Below the pieces are notes generated by a model, which saw only the letters and a program-made list of their open reading frames with translations, did not search any database and had not been told where the DNA came from. The position numbers and the translations under genes are program-made. Below, in pieces: positions 32,170-42,498 of a DNA stretch of 64,000 nt. The DNA is from Shinisaurus crocodilurus (lineage: Eukaryota; Chordata; Lepidosauria; Squamata; Shinisauridae): the NCBI GenBank assembly GCA_021292165.1, contig JAHFWL010000231.1, positions 62,001-126,000 of the forward strand, read 5' to 3'. Each line of letters starts with the position of its first letter. Within the stretch, counting starts at the first letter, position 1.

Positions 32170-33280
32170 AACATTATTTGCCATTTTCATCGCCATGGTT
32201 TTACATCTTGTCAAGGGGAAACTTCCCACCGGTGTGGGAATTATATATCGAACAGATGGAAAGCTTTTTAATCTCAGCAGGCTGAAAGCAAAAAGTAAGG
32301 TAATTGCAACCTCCGTTGTGGAACTTCAGTATGCTGATGATAATGTGGTCTCCGCACATTCAGGGGATGATCTCCAAACTATCCTAAATGCTTTTGCAGA
32401 AGCATACGAAAAACTTGGTCTCTCACTTAACATCAAAAAAACCAAAGTGCTTCATCAGCAAGTGCAAGCCAATCCTTTGGTGATGCCATCTATCCAGCTT
32501 GGCGGGACAATACTGGAAAATGTCGATCATTTTCTCTATCTTGGCAGCTATCTTTCTGTTACAGCTAACATCGACAGTGAAATCCAGCATCGTCTGAGCT
32601 CCGCAAGTGCCGCATTTTCTCGAATGAAACATAGAGTGTTCGAGGATCGGGATATTTGTAAGAAGACCAAAACACTGGTTTATGAAGCCATTGTATTACC
32701 AACTTTATTGTATGCCTGCGAAACATGGACTATCTATAAATGTCACTTCCATCTCCTTGAAAGGTTTCATCAACGTTGCCTCCAGAAAATCCTGCAAATT
32801 ACTTGGGAAGATAGGCGAACAAATGTCAGTGTACTGGAAGAAGCAAAGACTACTAGCGTTGAAAAAATGATCCTTCAACGCCAACTTCAGTGGACCGGTC
32901 ATGTTGTTCGAATGCCTGACTGCCGTCTCCCAAAGCAGTTACTTTACTCCCAACTCAAGGATGGAAAGCGGAATATCGGTGGTCAATATAAGAGGTTTAA
33001 AGATGTTCATAAGGCTAATCTAAAAAAATGCAATATAAACATCGAAAACTGGGAAGCTCTGGCCCATGAACGATCTAAATGGAGGTTGGCCTTTCACAAA
33101 GGTTCCATGGACTTTGAAGAAGCCCGAGTGCAAGGTGAAAGGGAGAAACGTGCTAAGCGAAAAGCACGTCAAATGAATCCTTTACAGGACCATCTTCTAT
33201 CTGGTAACCTGTGTCCTCACTGTGGGAAGCTGTGTGGATCTAGAATTGGCCTCCACAGTCACTTACGGACCCATCGCTAG
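32170..33280 (+). pseudogene. LINE polyprotein, RT active site to C2H2 end
   Basis: Frame 2 resumes with PTLFAIF and carries the catalytic QYADD (residues 73-76 of the frame that opens at 32,114). The thumb region follows, then LLYACETWT and LQWTGHVVRM, both typical of this LINE type. The C-terminal finger is CPHCGKLC...HSHLRTH (Cys367, Cys370, His383, His387). It ends in a stop at 33,278-33,280. Part of a once-single frame, now separated by the 32,165 indel. Confidence 0.92.
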
Positions 33281-33377
33281 AGTCTACACAATCTTCTTTA
33301 GAATTTCCTCCTTTTATCCCGGAAGACAATCTTACTCGGTCACGAGTGATCGCCTGATGATGATGAGACACAATATA

Positions 33378-33974
33378 CACACAAATCAAGGAGAGAAGTA
33401 ATATTAATGCACAGAAGTTCCTTCTTTCATTTCACTCATTTGGTTTTGCTTTGTTGTCTCCTTTTGAATGAAACCACGTGCAAACATCTAACAACTTTTT
33501 TGATTAAAATTTGGTGGGGTCATCAAGAGCAAAACAGCATTGTTTCATGGGCCAAATCGAAGTTGCATAGTCCCTGTTGGGCATGCCTGCTGTAAATCGA
33601 CACTGCAATCTGGTAAGCGAGTCGTTGAGGCAAGCCCTTGTTCTTTGCTCTGACCCAGCAACAAATATGTATACCTAGAGAGCATGAACCAATCAGAACG
33701 GGAGTGTGCTTTCCTTTCATTTATTCCTTCCCATTCACTATGTGCCTTCAGCCCTTTTGTTCAGAAAGAGCCCAAAGGAGCTGCTCTCGAGAAAGCTCGC
33801 ACATGAAAAGAGAATTAGCATCCATTCAAATTGTGTGAATTCAGTGGATATGAACTCCTCTTTGAATATGCAGCTATGTTTTTATTATTTATCAGCTGTC
33901 TCTATCAAATTGAAACAGTCAAACTTCTCATATGGATACTGCCCTGATCTGTCTTGCCTTTGTCATTGTTTGTT

Positions 33975-34018
<44 letters not shown>

Positions 34019-35837
34019 CTTAAGCAAATCAGAAAATGCTCTATTTCACATCATTTAAAACATAGTGGATTTTCAAATAATTATGACAACTGCTTATTAG
34101 ATATGCCACCTCTTCCCTATCCTAATTCTGCCCCACTCTTAGGAGTACAGCAATATTCCCACCCCAGATGCATTATATTGTTGAACTACCTGTTTATATT
34201 CCAAACAATTCAATTATTTCTCTTTTTAGGTAGCTCGCATCATGCCAGGTATCAGCCATGTTCAATTTTCATGCTGAAAAACATCCTTTCAGGAGAGGAG
34301 ATCTGTTCATCAGTAAGTACAGCATTTCCCATAATACATTTGTTTTCCCCCTTTCCAGCGATGTCACTTGACAGTTGCATTCCATCAGAAAACATACCAC
34401 ATGGTTCCTATGCAGTCAATGAGATAAACATGGCCGGCCCTACCATTAGGCAGAGTGAAGCAAACACCTCAGGTGGTAGATGTTGGGTGGTGACAGCAAG
34501 GTTTTGGAGGAGCGACCTCTGTGCTGTGTGACCTCCCCTATGTTAACCTGGTGCCTTCAGGTGCAGGGCATGATGCTGTCTCATCATCAATGCTGAGGAC
34601 AGCCAGTCCAGTCAGCTCTTGCACATGGAATAAGAAGGGACACCATTTTGTCCTTTGCCTCAGGCAGCAAAATGTCTTGGGCCAGCCCTGGAGATAAGAT
34701 CTAGTGAACAACACAATGTGTCCTTACATGTAAGAAATGGTCCATACACCGCATAGGATATGTTCTATAGTGACAGCTTAGTAGCGATGAGCACCCCCCC
34801 ACACACCCCAACACATAGTTCTACTCTGATTGGCTGGGAATGAAATTAATTGTCTCGGCGCCACCACCAAAAAAAATTAAAAAATAAAGAATATATATAT
34901 ATATATATATATACAATAAGGAATGCCTTTGCTTCTTTTGAAGCAATCTGAGTTTCATTGTCTCAGATCCAGAGGCATTAAGGATCATAGGACAGGAGCT
35001 GCTGTTTACATCATGCACACTTTATTCATTGCTCATATTATAGTCAACAAAGTAGATATTATTCCCAAAAGGCTTTGCCCCCAATGCTGTTTCTGGAAGC
35101 CAAGATGAATGGTTCCTTCACAACAACAGTTCCCACTGCTGAAGAAACAAGGCGCTATTTAGAGGCTTGTCTTCAGCTGTAGAAACCAGTGCAGCAATCG
35201 TAGCAACTGATCCGGAATCCCGTCCTAAATATCTAGTTCAATATTTGTTCCTGGATGGATACACTGATAAATAAAATTAGGAATTTTAAGAAGTGGATTC
35301 CAGAGAAGCTTTCAGGTTTGCCCAGGGGAAAGGGGAAGAAAAAAAGCTGTTGCTGATGGTCATGTTTTTCTGAGCCTGTCTCTAGAGTCAGAGAGCCTGT
35401 GCTTGTGGTTTATGGAACATGACATAGATATGATTACATTAGCACTCCGATTGCAACTTCAACATCAAGAAAGTTGTCAGGTTGCTGTAACACTGCAAAC
35501 TGGACTGTTGTAAAAGCACTTAAACAATATTGATCTACCTTTATTGGGAATGCAGAGGGCTGCCACACCATAGTAACTTCCAAGCAAAGATTTTAAAGGG
35601 GACTTCAGATCATGGAAATAAATTGATATAAGCTATTTTCAAGTGAATGGATGTTCTAAAGATTGAGATATTTCTTTGCAAACCAATATGGTGCAATAGA
35701 TAAAGGAAAGTCTTGGCTTAGACCTGGGTTGAATCCCTGGTCAGCCATGGCCTCTGTACTATAACTGAAAATGTTTTAATCTCCTCAGCTTGATACAAAG
35801 ACAGGGTATAATTCTGCAATATACAGAAGAGGCCACA
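33378..35837. other. Repeat-poor 2.5 kb without a gene; (AT)n(AC)n and (AT)n microsatellites
   Basis: Compound (AT)n(AC)n at 33,981-34,018 and (AT)n at about 34,892-34,914. The 199-codon frame at 33,932-34,531 starts in Tyr/Ile repeats translated from the microsatellite, then has ordinary composition without any domain; not supported as a gene. The rest is unclassified. Confidence 0.5.
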
Positions 35838-35944
35838 GCTGAGTGCCGGAACTATGCTCTGCTTTGCATGCAGAAGGTCTCAGGTTCAATCCCTAGCCTC
35901 TCCAGTTAAAAGAACCATGTAGTTGGTGATGGGAAAGATTTCTG
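35838..35944 (+). mobile_element. tRNA-derived SINE, 5' part
   Basis: GCTCTGCTTTGCATGCAGAA then GGTTCAATCCCTAGCCTCTC (B box and 3' tRNA-like part), followed by the body GTAGTTGGTGATGGGAAAG. The A box is degraded and the 3' half is missing. Confidence 0.7.
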
Positions 35945-36082
35945 GAGAAGGGAGATTCCCGGGAACAGCAGGAGTGGCTTTTCCTCCTTTGAAAAAAAAT
36001 AAAATAAAATGGGGGAAGCACCTCTGGTTATTTAGCGAGCACTGCAGGGAGCAGGATGCCCCTGTTAGAAGCTGTCTCCAGC

Positions 36083-36276
36083 AGAGGCTGGTGGCTCCAA
36101 TGTCAGTGGGGCGGTGTATCCACTCCGAGTTTCACTCTGAACTTTTAAGGAGCTACCCATGGTGCTGAACGAACCCTATCCCCAAAATAGGTTCAGCACC
36201 ACGGATAGCTGCTTTAAAGTTCAGACTGAAGCCCAGAGTGGATACACCACCCCACTGACATTGGCACCACCAGCCT
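36083..36276. mobile_element. Palindromic MITE-like hairpin, about 190 bp
   Basis: The left arm (36,083-36,169: GAGGCTGGTGGCTCCAATGT, GGTGTATCCACTC, GGTGCTGAAC) and right arm (36,190-36,276) are about 85% complementary by eye around a short spacer containing CCTATCCCCAAAATAGG. The CAGAGGCTGG terminus would fit hAT, but no 8-bp duplication is clear. Confidence 0.65.
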
Positions 36277-36379
36277 CATCTCCCAGCACACCCCTTTCAT
36301 TTTGAAGATACGTTGTTTGATCACATCTAAGCCAAAGCATAGACATCTCATATAGCTTATATAGGCTTCCCCTTTGCAG

Positions 36380-36640
36380 AAGTTGCACTCCATACATGGC
36401 CGTCCAGGGGATGGGGATGGTGGTGCACATGACATTTGGGTAGGGATGTATGACATTCAGGCAGTATGCCTATGTACATCAGTTGGCAGGGGACATGGGC
36501 AGGAAGGTGCTGTTGCACTCATCTCCCGCTTGTGGGTTTCCCTGGGCAGCAGGTTGGCCACTTTGTGAACAAAACGCTGGACTAGATGGACCCTTGGTCT
36601 GAGCCAGCAGGGCTCTTCTGATGTTCTTAGGTATGAATTT
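36380..36640 (+). mobile_element. Common reptile interspersed repeat (SINE-like 3' half)
   Basis: Contains GACATGGGCAGGAAGGTGCT, GTTGCACTCATCTCCCGCTT, AGGTTGGCCACTTTGTGAAC and CTGGACTAGATGGACCCTTG, and ends GGGCTCTTCTGATGTTCTTA. This layout is familiar from many reptile genomes. It is related to segment B of the 17.3-19.8 kb duplication. Confidence 0.65.
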
Positions 36641-36714
36641 TGTTAAATCCATCCTGGCTATGTTGCATGGATTGTCAGGCACTTTTCATCCCATTGTCCC
36701 AGATTAGGGATGTA

Positions 36715-36985
36715 CATGACTTTCATTCCTGTTTGCGAATGTGCACTAGTGCAAGTATGGATTAGCACTAATGCATATTAGCACAAGTGAGCACTTGTGC
36801 AAATCCCCCCCCAAAAAAAGTGTTTTTCTTTTTTTTTTTTAAGAGGCCTGCAAGTCCACAAGTTCCTGAAGAAAAAAGGGTCGTCATGAGGAAAAAGACT
36901 TGAGAAGCCGATCTGCTGTGGAATCTGAAGGCAGAAAAAAGATGAACTCCTTTGAATCTGCTGCAGATGTCTCCCAACATCCCTA
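36715..36985. mobile_element. hAT-like MITE with both TAGGGATG ends
   Basis: Starts TAGGGATGTACATGAC and ends CCAACATCCCTA. The interior has GTGCACTAGTGC and GCACTTGTGCAAAT words. The flanks do not show an 8-bp duplication. Confidence 0.6.
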
Positions 36986-37469
36986 CATTAGGGGCCAGGT
37001 GAGTGGTACACATGGCATTGGGGGTGGGGCCAGTAGCATGGCCTTGCTGCTGCCCCCTCCATGCATAGAAGCTGTGCATGAAGGACATCTGAAGAGGGAT
37101 CTGGTTTCTTTGGTACATGAATGCATACCTTACTGGGTTTCATGTAGGAACCATTCACTGTCCATCCCATCGGTGCAGCAAACCTTTCCATGGCAGGGGG
37201 ACCTGATCATTGCATGGAAAGGTACAAAGGACTATTTTGTTAATGATAAAGCAAGTCCCAGTTCTCCCTCCTACCCCCCCCCCCACACACACACACACAC
37301 ATATCCACTTTGATTGTTGTGTTTTTCAAAGACTCTCGCGAATGTTTTCCATAGTCTTTGGAGACAATAAATTAGCCCTAAGGAAGGCTTAGATTTGGGT
37401 TATTGCCACTGAGCTGCTAATGCTGACAGCTAACAAACTGGGGGGGGGGGGAGACCACCGCGAAGAGTG
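36986..37469. other. No gene; C-run and (AC)n
   Basis: A (C)n(AC)n tract is at about 37,268-37,302 and a G10 run near 37,441. The 137-codon frame at 36,900-37,313 begins inside the MITE and ends in the microsatellite; rejected. Confidence 0.55.
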
Positions 37470-37760
37470 CTGGAGATTTCTCATGTTATAGATTTTAACA
37501 TAATTATCAATGCATTCCTTTCAGCTATTATGCCATTTTAATTGCATGGAGCTGATTTCTCTGTTTTTTATGGGGCTATATCCGCATCGGGAAAATGAAA
37601 ACACCAAATTGAAAATGAAAGAATTATGCTAAGGGTTCCTCTGAATTCCGGAGCAGCGTTTGCTACTTTATACATGATTCATTCTCCTGCTGGTGCTTTC
37701 ATGCCACTGGTTACTGTACAGCAGTAGTTTGCCTTTCTGGTTTCTTTGCTTGAAAACACA
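37470..37760. other. Repeat-free block; conserved non-coding candidate
   Basis: A clean AT-rich sequence with several homeodomain-type and octamer-like words (AACATAATTATCAATGCATT, CCATTTTAATTGCATGGAGC) and no repeat similarity. It has the look of a vertebrate enhancer-type element. Conservation is untested. Confidence 0.3.
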
Positions 37761-37981
37761 AGAATCGTTCTGAATGTTGTTGTTTTTCTCTCTCTCTCCA
37801 GGGGATGAGAGTCCTTGCTGTATTTCTCTGTGACCCTACACGTATGACCATCTTTTTATGGGTTTATTGAATGGGTACAGTCTGCTCACAGATGTGGCCT
37901 TCTGATGCCTGATAACCATTACAACTGCATCTGTTCTTGAATTACATTGTGGTGTAGTGGGCACCATGTTGAATCCAGGCC

Positions 37982-38434
37982 TAGGGATGTGCAAATCAGC
38001 AAAGCTCGAGCTCACCAAATTTCTCCAAATTCCAATCTTGAAGCTCATTCCGACTCGAGTCCGTATAAGATTGTGAGCTTTGTTTTGTTTTCTTTTTCTT
38101 TCCCATGAAAATCCACGTGCATTTTTCCTGTGTCTTTTTCCAAATGTACACATCAATCGTGTGCATCTTTGAAATGTACTCATGGCTTCCCCCATTGATT
38201 AAAACATATGTATTTGTGTGCATTTCCCAAAAGTATGTATTTTTTCATGCACATTTTTCAAATGTATGTATGCTGTTGCGCGCATTTTGGGGGGGTCCGT
38301 GAATCACAATGCAAGTTCAAAAATGTATGGACTTTGATCGCAGATTATGTCTGAGTCCATGTTCGGCCCGGAAGGTACAAACTGGGTAAATCCTGAACAA
38401 AAACAAACTGAAATGCATTTATCATACATCTCTA
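37982..38434 (-). mobile_element. hAT-like MITE (F2 subfamily), minus orientation
   Basis: Starts TAGGGATGTGCAAATCAGC and ends ATACATCTCTA. On the minus strand it shows the F2 order seen at 10,379: CAGTTTGTACCTTC, GAATCACAATG-type words, GCATACATACATTTG and AAAGCTCACAATCTTATACG. No transposase and no clear TSD. Confidence 0.7.
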
Positions 38435-39155
38435 GTTAATTCCCTGCTTAGCCCAGCCATGAAGCTCAGCGAAATGGCTTTGGGAAAGTTGCAGGCTTTG
38501 TTCATGGGCCCATCTAAACACATGAATACCTTTCTTTGTCAGAATTGAGTAAGGGAGGGAGCTCCCATTCACCCATAAGCAGTTAGTTCATGTAGGGTAT
38601 CTTTTGAGGACTGATTGACTTATTGTTCTTTCCTTGCTCTCAGAAAGGAGAATAAGTCCTCAATGCTGTTCTGCACCAACTTTTACTGCTCAGAAATGGC
38701 AGCCATGCTTTGACAGCAAGACTTACTAGTTTGCCTGGGCAGCTGCTACATTTACATAGTCAGGGGAGATCAGCCTCAGCAAGAAAAAAGGGAAAAAAGG
38801 AAAAGGAAGAAAGGAAAAGGAAGGAAAGGAAAAGGAAAAGAGCAGCTGCTTTCATAGAGATGTTGCTTCCATGAAGAATGATGGTGTGGAAGAATGCCAG
38901 TGGCTCCTTCTATTTTCTCTTCTTTGAGAGCATAGGAAGAAGTGAGAAGAAAGGAGAAGGTATCATCTTGACTCCCAGCATTTCCCCATAGCATTTGATC
39001 ATAGAAAAGTCTCCTGTATTGACTGACAAGTTTAGGATATTGGATGGAAGCCCTCTCCCCTCGTTAGAATGCTAGAACAATCAGAGCACGAGTCTTATCT
39101 ATGTGTTTAAGAGAATGTATGATATGAACCATTGTCTCTCAGCCTAACCATGTTG
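38435..39155. other. No gene; purine-rich tract
   Basis: A (GGAAAA)-type purine tract is at about 38,784-38,842. Otherwise unclassified. Confidence 0.55.
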
Positions 39156-39554
39156 TAGGGATGAGTGAACAAGTGATTTTCATGATTGCAAAAATTCTCT
39201 GTACACCACCTTGAAACTCAGATCACCTTGTTTCCCATGTTCAATTGCACTCATTTTTTGTTTCATTTAAATGAGGAAAATGCATATTTTGAATGGAGAA
39301 AATTCACATTTTTAAAAATGCACACCAATGTGTGCACTTCCCCCCACAGAGAAAGCATGGACATGCATTTTTTTTTTGCCCAAAATATATATACAAAATA
39401 TATATACACACGTTTAGATGTGAATACAAGTATGTATGGGAATTTGGAAACGTTTTCAGAGAACATGGTCTCCTGCTCACATTCACATCCAGGGTTGTTA
39501 ATAGGACATGTTCACACGATTTGCAAATATAAATGAAATTCTCGTACATCCCTA
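39156..39554. mobile_element. hAT-like MITE, complete
   Basis: Left end TAGGGATGAGTGAACAAG and right end CTCGTACATCCCTA are inverted. The flanks CCATGTTG and CCAGGAAG share five of eight bases. The interior is AT-rich with GCATATTTTGAATGG and GCACACCAATGTGTGC words. A 116-codon frame inside is not a gene. Confidence 0.65.
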
Positions 39555-39708
39555 CCAGGAAGATAAAGCAATAAAACCTTTCATAGGAAGGAAGGAAGGG
39601 TTCAAATGTGAGAAATTAGCATTGTCTTCCCTCTTTGTCTCTGAGAAGGAACAGAGCTGTCCTCCATTTTTGTATTTAGTTGGCTTTAGGATATTATGGG
39701 GTTAAATC

Positions 39709-39735
39709 TGTGTGTGTGTGTGTGTGTGTGTGTGT

Positions 39736-39768
<33 letters not shown>
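39709..39768. repeat. Compound (TG)n(AG)n microsatellite
   Basis: About 28 bp of TG then about 30 bp of AG repeats. Confidence 0.97.
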
Positions 39769-39769
<1 letters not shown>

Positions 39770-40173
39770 CAGTTTCAGCCAAAAGCTTCAAAGTTTAGAG
39801 GTCAAAAATTTAGTTAGAATATAGAGCTCAGGAAGTTTTGTTCAGGAAGCCAGGAGATTATGAAATTCAACAGAAGTCTACAGGAAGAGAGAAAATCCCT
39901 CCCCCATTTCACAACCTGTGACTGAGAACATTAAGCCATGCATTCTGACTAGCAGTTAAAGCATTGTAAAATTTATCCAAGCAAAGTCATAAAAGTCTTT
40001 CCTCGATGTTGCAAACCTTCCCCCCCCCCCACTTTGGCTATACATGTAAGATCATATTTCATATCTAGTCTGTTTTGCAATGTACCAAAAGGTTCAGAGA
40101 GCACCAAGGGGTAACAATTCACACAAATGAGATAATGAAACCAGCCAATTTAAGTACAAGATCAAAGATACAG
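39769..40173. other. No gene or recognised repeat
   Basis: Nothing recognised apart from a C10 run near 40,021. Confidence 0.5.
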
Positions 40174-40256
40174 GCCTGTGGCTCACGCTGGCTCAGCTTG
40201 TCTGAGTGTGGAAAGCTAAGCAGGGTCAGGCCTGGTGATTACTTGGATGGGAGACC
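40174..40256 (+). pseudogene. 5S rRNA-derived sequence (pseudogene or SINE3-type head)
   Basis: GCCTGTGGC..., GGAAAGCTAAGCAGGGTCAG, GCCTGGTGATTACTTGGATG and GGGAGACC match vertebrate 5S rRNA in order, including the A box, intermediate element and C box of its internal promoter. About nine bases are missing in the loop A/helix II region, and the 3' end after GGGAGACC is replaced by CR1 sequence, so it cannot make normal 5S rRNA. Confidence 0.88.
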
Positions 40257-40266
40257 CCTCCTCTAG

Positions 40267-40337
40267 TTTCCTGCATTGAGCAGGGGGGTGGACTCGATAG
40301 CCTTGTAGGCCCCTTCCAACTCTATGATCTATGAACT
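40267..40337 (+). mobile_element. Short CR1-type 3' tail joined to the 5S head
   Basis: TTTCCTGCATTGAGCAGGGG through CTATGATCTATGAACTAT, the same tail as at 8,038 and 24,155. It starts 10 bp after the 5S match. Together they look like one retrotransposed chimera. Confidence 0.85.
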
Positions 40338-41060
40338 ATTATAGAAAAGAATGGCTTGTCCTCTATGGGATCTTGACATCCTGCTTTGCAAATGTTACTC
40401 TGCTGTGCTGTTTTCACCCACCAGTATTTCAATTCTTCTCTTAAAATGCAAGTCAACACGCCCTTCCTAAGCAACTAAGTGCCCAGCCCCATCACCATCC
40501 ACCTCAACTTCCAAGGAATTTCAGCATGATTAATGGGATTTCAAAGACTGCCAAAGGAATTAATAATAATTAGCTTCTTATTACCGAGTGCAGCCAGAAA
40601 CACAGATAAACCACCTGCCTTTCCCTTCACAATTCATTTCTTTCCTTTGCTTAATCATATAATGAAAAGAAGTATCTTCCCATTTGCTTGTGACTTCACT
40701 CTCTCACGGCAACAGGCATGTTCAATAGTTTTACTTTGTTCGTTCATTTGTTTCAGTGGCAGGATGGATACTTGTGCATTCACACCCAGGAATGCAGAGG
40801 GATGAGACTTCTGGCATATGGAATAACTAAGGTCACAGTAATGTGTTAACTTTAGTATTAATAAGAGATCTGCAATGTTTCTCATGACAGTGCCAAACAT
40901 TATACTGATGCAGGAGCATCTGTGTGATCAGCCTGTATGTGATGCAGGAGCCCCAAGGTAATCTTTGTATTAATTTAGGTTGAGCCTAGAGATATCCAAG
41001 AATTTCGTTTCATCATGTACATAACATTCCCCATTCACAATCCTGAATGCAAAGTGGAGC
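40338..41060. other. Repeat-poor stretch; conserved non-coding candidate at 40,500-40,720
   Basis: Contains AATTAATAATAATTAGCTTC and TTTGCTTAATCATATAATGA. No gene or repeat recognised. Confidence 0.3.
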
Positions 41061-41071
41061 AGGAATGCAAT

Positions 41072-41873
41072 TGCGCGGGTAAAGGGGGAAATGAAGAGAC
41101 GAGACAACAGTTATGGTATAAAATCAGGGCCACATTTATTGAATCGAAGGTCTGCGAAGGGAGAAGTGCGGGATTAACTAAGGCCGGCCAAAAGGCCAGT
41201 GGAGCATGTCTGGGCGAAAGCATCCCAAACTCGAGGGCGGCGCGGTGACCCGCCACCCTTGAATTCTGCACACGGGGCGCTGGGGGATCTACCCAGGATC
41301 ACCGTCCCCTGGCGCCACAGGACAACCGAGGAGGGTGAGATGGGTAGACCCCAAAGGCGACCCTACCTCTCACAAATTGAGCCACAAGGCATCTACATTT
41401 GTGAGGCTCGGGTTCTCGCCAATCACCATAAAAGGTGCCATGGGATGCACACCGCAACCCTAACCCCCACTGCCTATTCACCGCACTTACCGCCTAACCT
41501 AAGGCCAATGTGACCGAATTAACAGGTAACCCAAAACAATAAACCCACCACCGATTCCACAGTATGGAGTAGGCGAAACTCGCAGATTGCCCTGAGCCAA
41601 TAAGGACAATGAGCCAAAATTCCTACTCGGCCCCGTCAAAGGCGACCGGAGGAGCCCACACTGCTTCATCGGGAGTGGCGGGAGGGAGCTGCAAAGAAAG
41701 AGGCTTGGGGTGGGGTCTCCTGTGCTTAAATACAGCCTCAGTGCCCCACCCCTTGTGCCTGACCCCATCGGGTGACCAGTTCGCCCGTGCCCTGATTGGA
41801 GGTGAAATCACCCCATCCTGGCCTTCGCTCTCCACTCCCCCCTCCGCGCAAAACTCTCCCCCCCACCACCACA
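41072..41873 (-). mobile_element. Putative solo LTR, minus strand
   Basis: Read in complement it begins TGTGGTGGTGG. It has a TATA-like CTGTATTTAAGCAC (41,721-41,735), a long R/U5-like interval and a polyadenylation signal (AATAAA complement at 41,135-41,140). It ends near CCCGCGCA at 41,072. It aligns in blocks with the opposite-strand unit at 59,684-60,433, including a 28-base identical block at 41,610-41,637. No gag or pol frame adjoins it, so it would be a solo LTR. The boundaries are uncertain and no clean 4-6 bp target duplication was found. Confidence 0.6.
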
Positions 41874-41899
41874 GGAGCATGGGGTGTGAAGTGAATTCT

Positions 41900-42209
41900 C
41901 TAGAAATCTTCATAATTTCCGGCACTTGTGTTTGCATTCAAAAGTGTGCACTTGCGCATATGTGCACCTGCACATTTTCAGAGGTGCATTTTCATACTTT
42001 AGTGTATATGGGGAAATGAACATTACTGGTCAGGAAAAATGCATATTTTTTAAAATATGCATTTTTTCCAATTGAAAAATGCACATTTTTCCCCAGTTGA
42101 GAAAGAAAGAAGATGCTCACATTCGGGAATGCAAACAAGGCAAAAGAAGAGTTAAGGAAGAAGTTGGAGAATGTTAGTGAACTCAAACATCTTATGTTCA
42201 CCCATCCCT
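41900..42209. mobile_element. hAT-like MITE, right part
   Basis: Ends TTCACCCATCCCTC. The interior has mirrored GAAAAATGCATATTTTTTAA and ATGCATTTTTTCCAATTG words. The left end is not clear. Confidence 0.4.
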
Positions 42210-42498
42210 CGCCGACTCAAGCCTAACCGAGCCATGAGTTGGAGGTAATGCACTCTCTACTTCCTCCTCACCGGTTCACACCTTTCCAGGAGTTGAGGGA
42301 GACCTTCCTTAAACACTGACCCCTGTGATTCTAGGTTTGAGAGACAGGTCCATAGAAGTGGATCTAAGGAACACCTTAACAAACAATTTCCCTATTATTA
42401 ATGATATTATTGTTAATATGAATTTATCTAGTTAAGTCCTTTGATTTCTGCTGCAGCAATGATATTAGGACCATAGTGGGGGATGAGACTATACATCG

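Larger units (their letters stand above)
29367..33377 (+). mobile_element. Full-length APE-type LINE (Vingi/I-group-like, tentative) with 12-bp TSD
   Basis: AGACACAATATA occurs at 29,367-29,378 and again at 33,366-33,377, bounding a 3,987-bp element. The 5' end begins TCCCCTCGCCGGATCG and the 3' end is a short GAT repeat after GGTCACGAGTGATCGCC. In order it holds a leader of about 0.7 kb (with a CCCAA/CAAA tract at 29,744-29,798), an APE endonuclease, a reverse transcriptase with YADD, a cysteine-rich thumb-distal region and a C-terminal C2H2 finger. No RNase H domain was recognised. Two single-base indels break the frame. The perfect TSD and intact 5' end indicate a recent, complete insertion. 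Assignment to Vingi/I-group is from memory of domain order; R4/R2 types are excluded by the APE domain. Confidence 0.93.

Noticed and set aside
33932..34531. 199-codon open frame
   Set aside because: It starts in a translated (AT)n microsatellite and then has no domain or repeat identity; a stretch of this length can arise by chance in such DNA.
36900..37313. 137-codon open frame
   Set aside because: It runs from inside a hAT-like MITE into a (C)n(AC)n microsatellite.
40174..40256. Functional 5S rRNA gene
   Set aside because: Internal bases are missing and the 3' end is replaced by CR1 sequence.
41199..42019. Frames of 104-136 codons inside and beside the LTR-like unit
   Set aside because: The GC-rich LTR favours long chance frames on both strands; none is matched in the other LTR-like copy.
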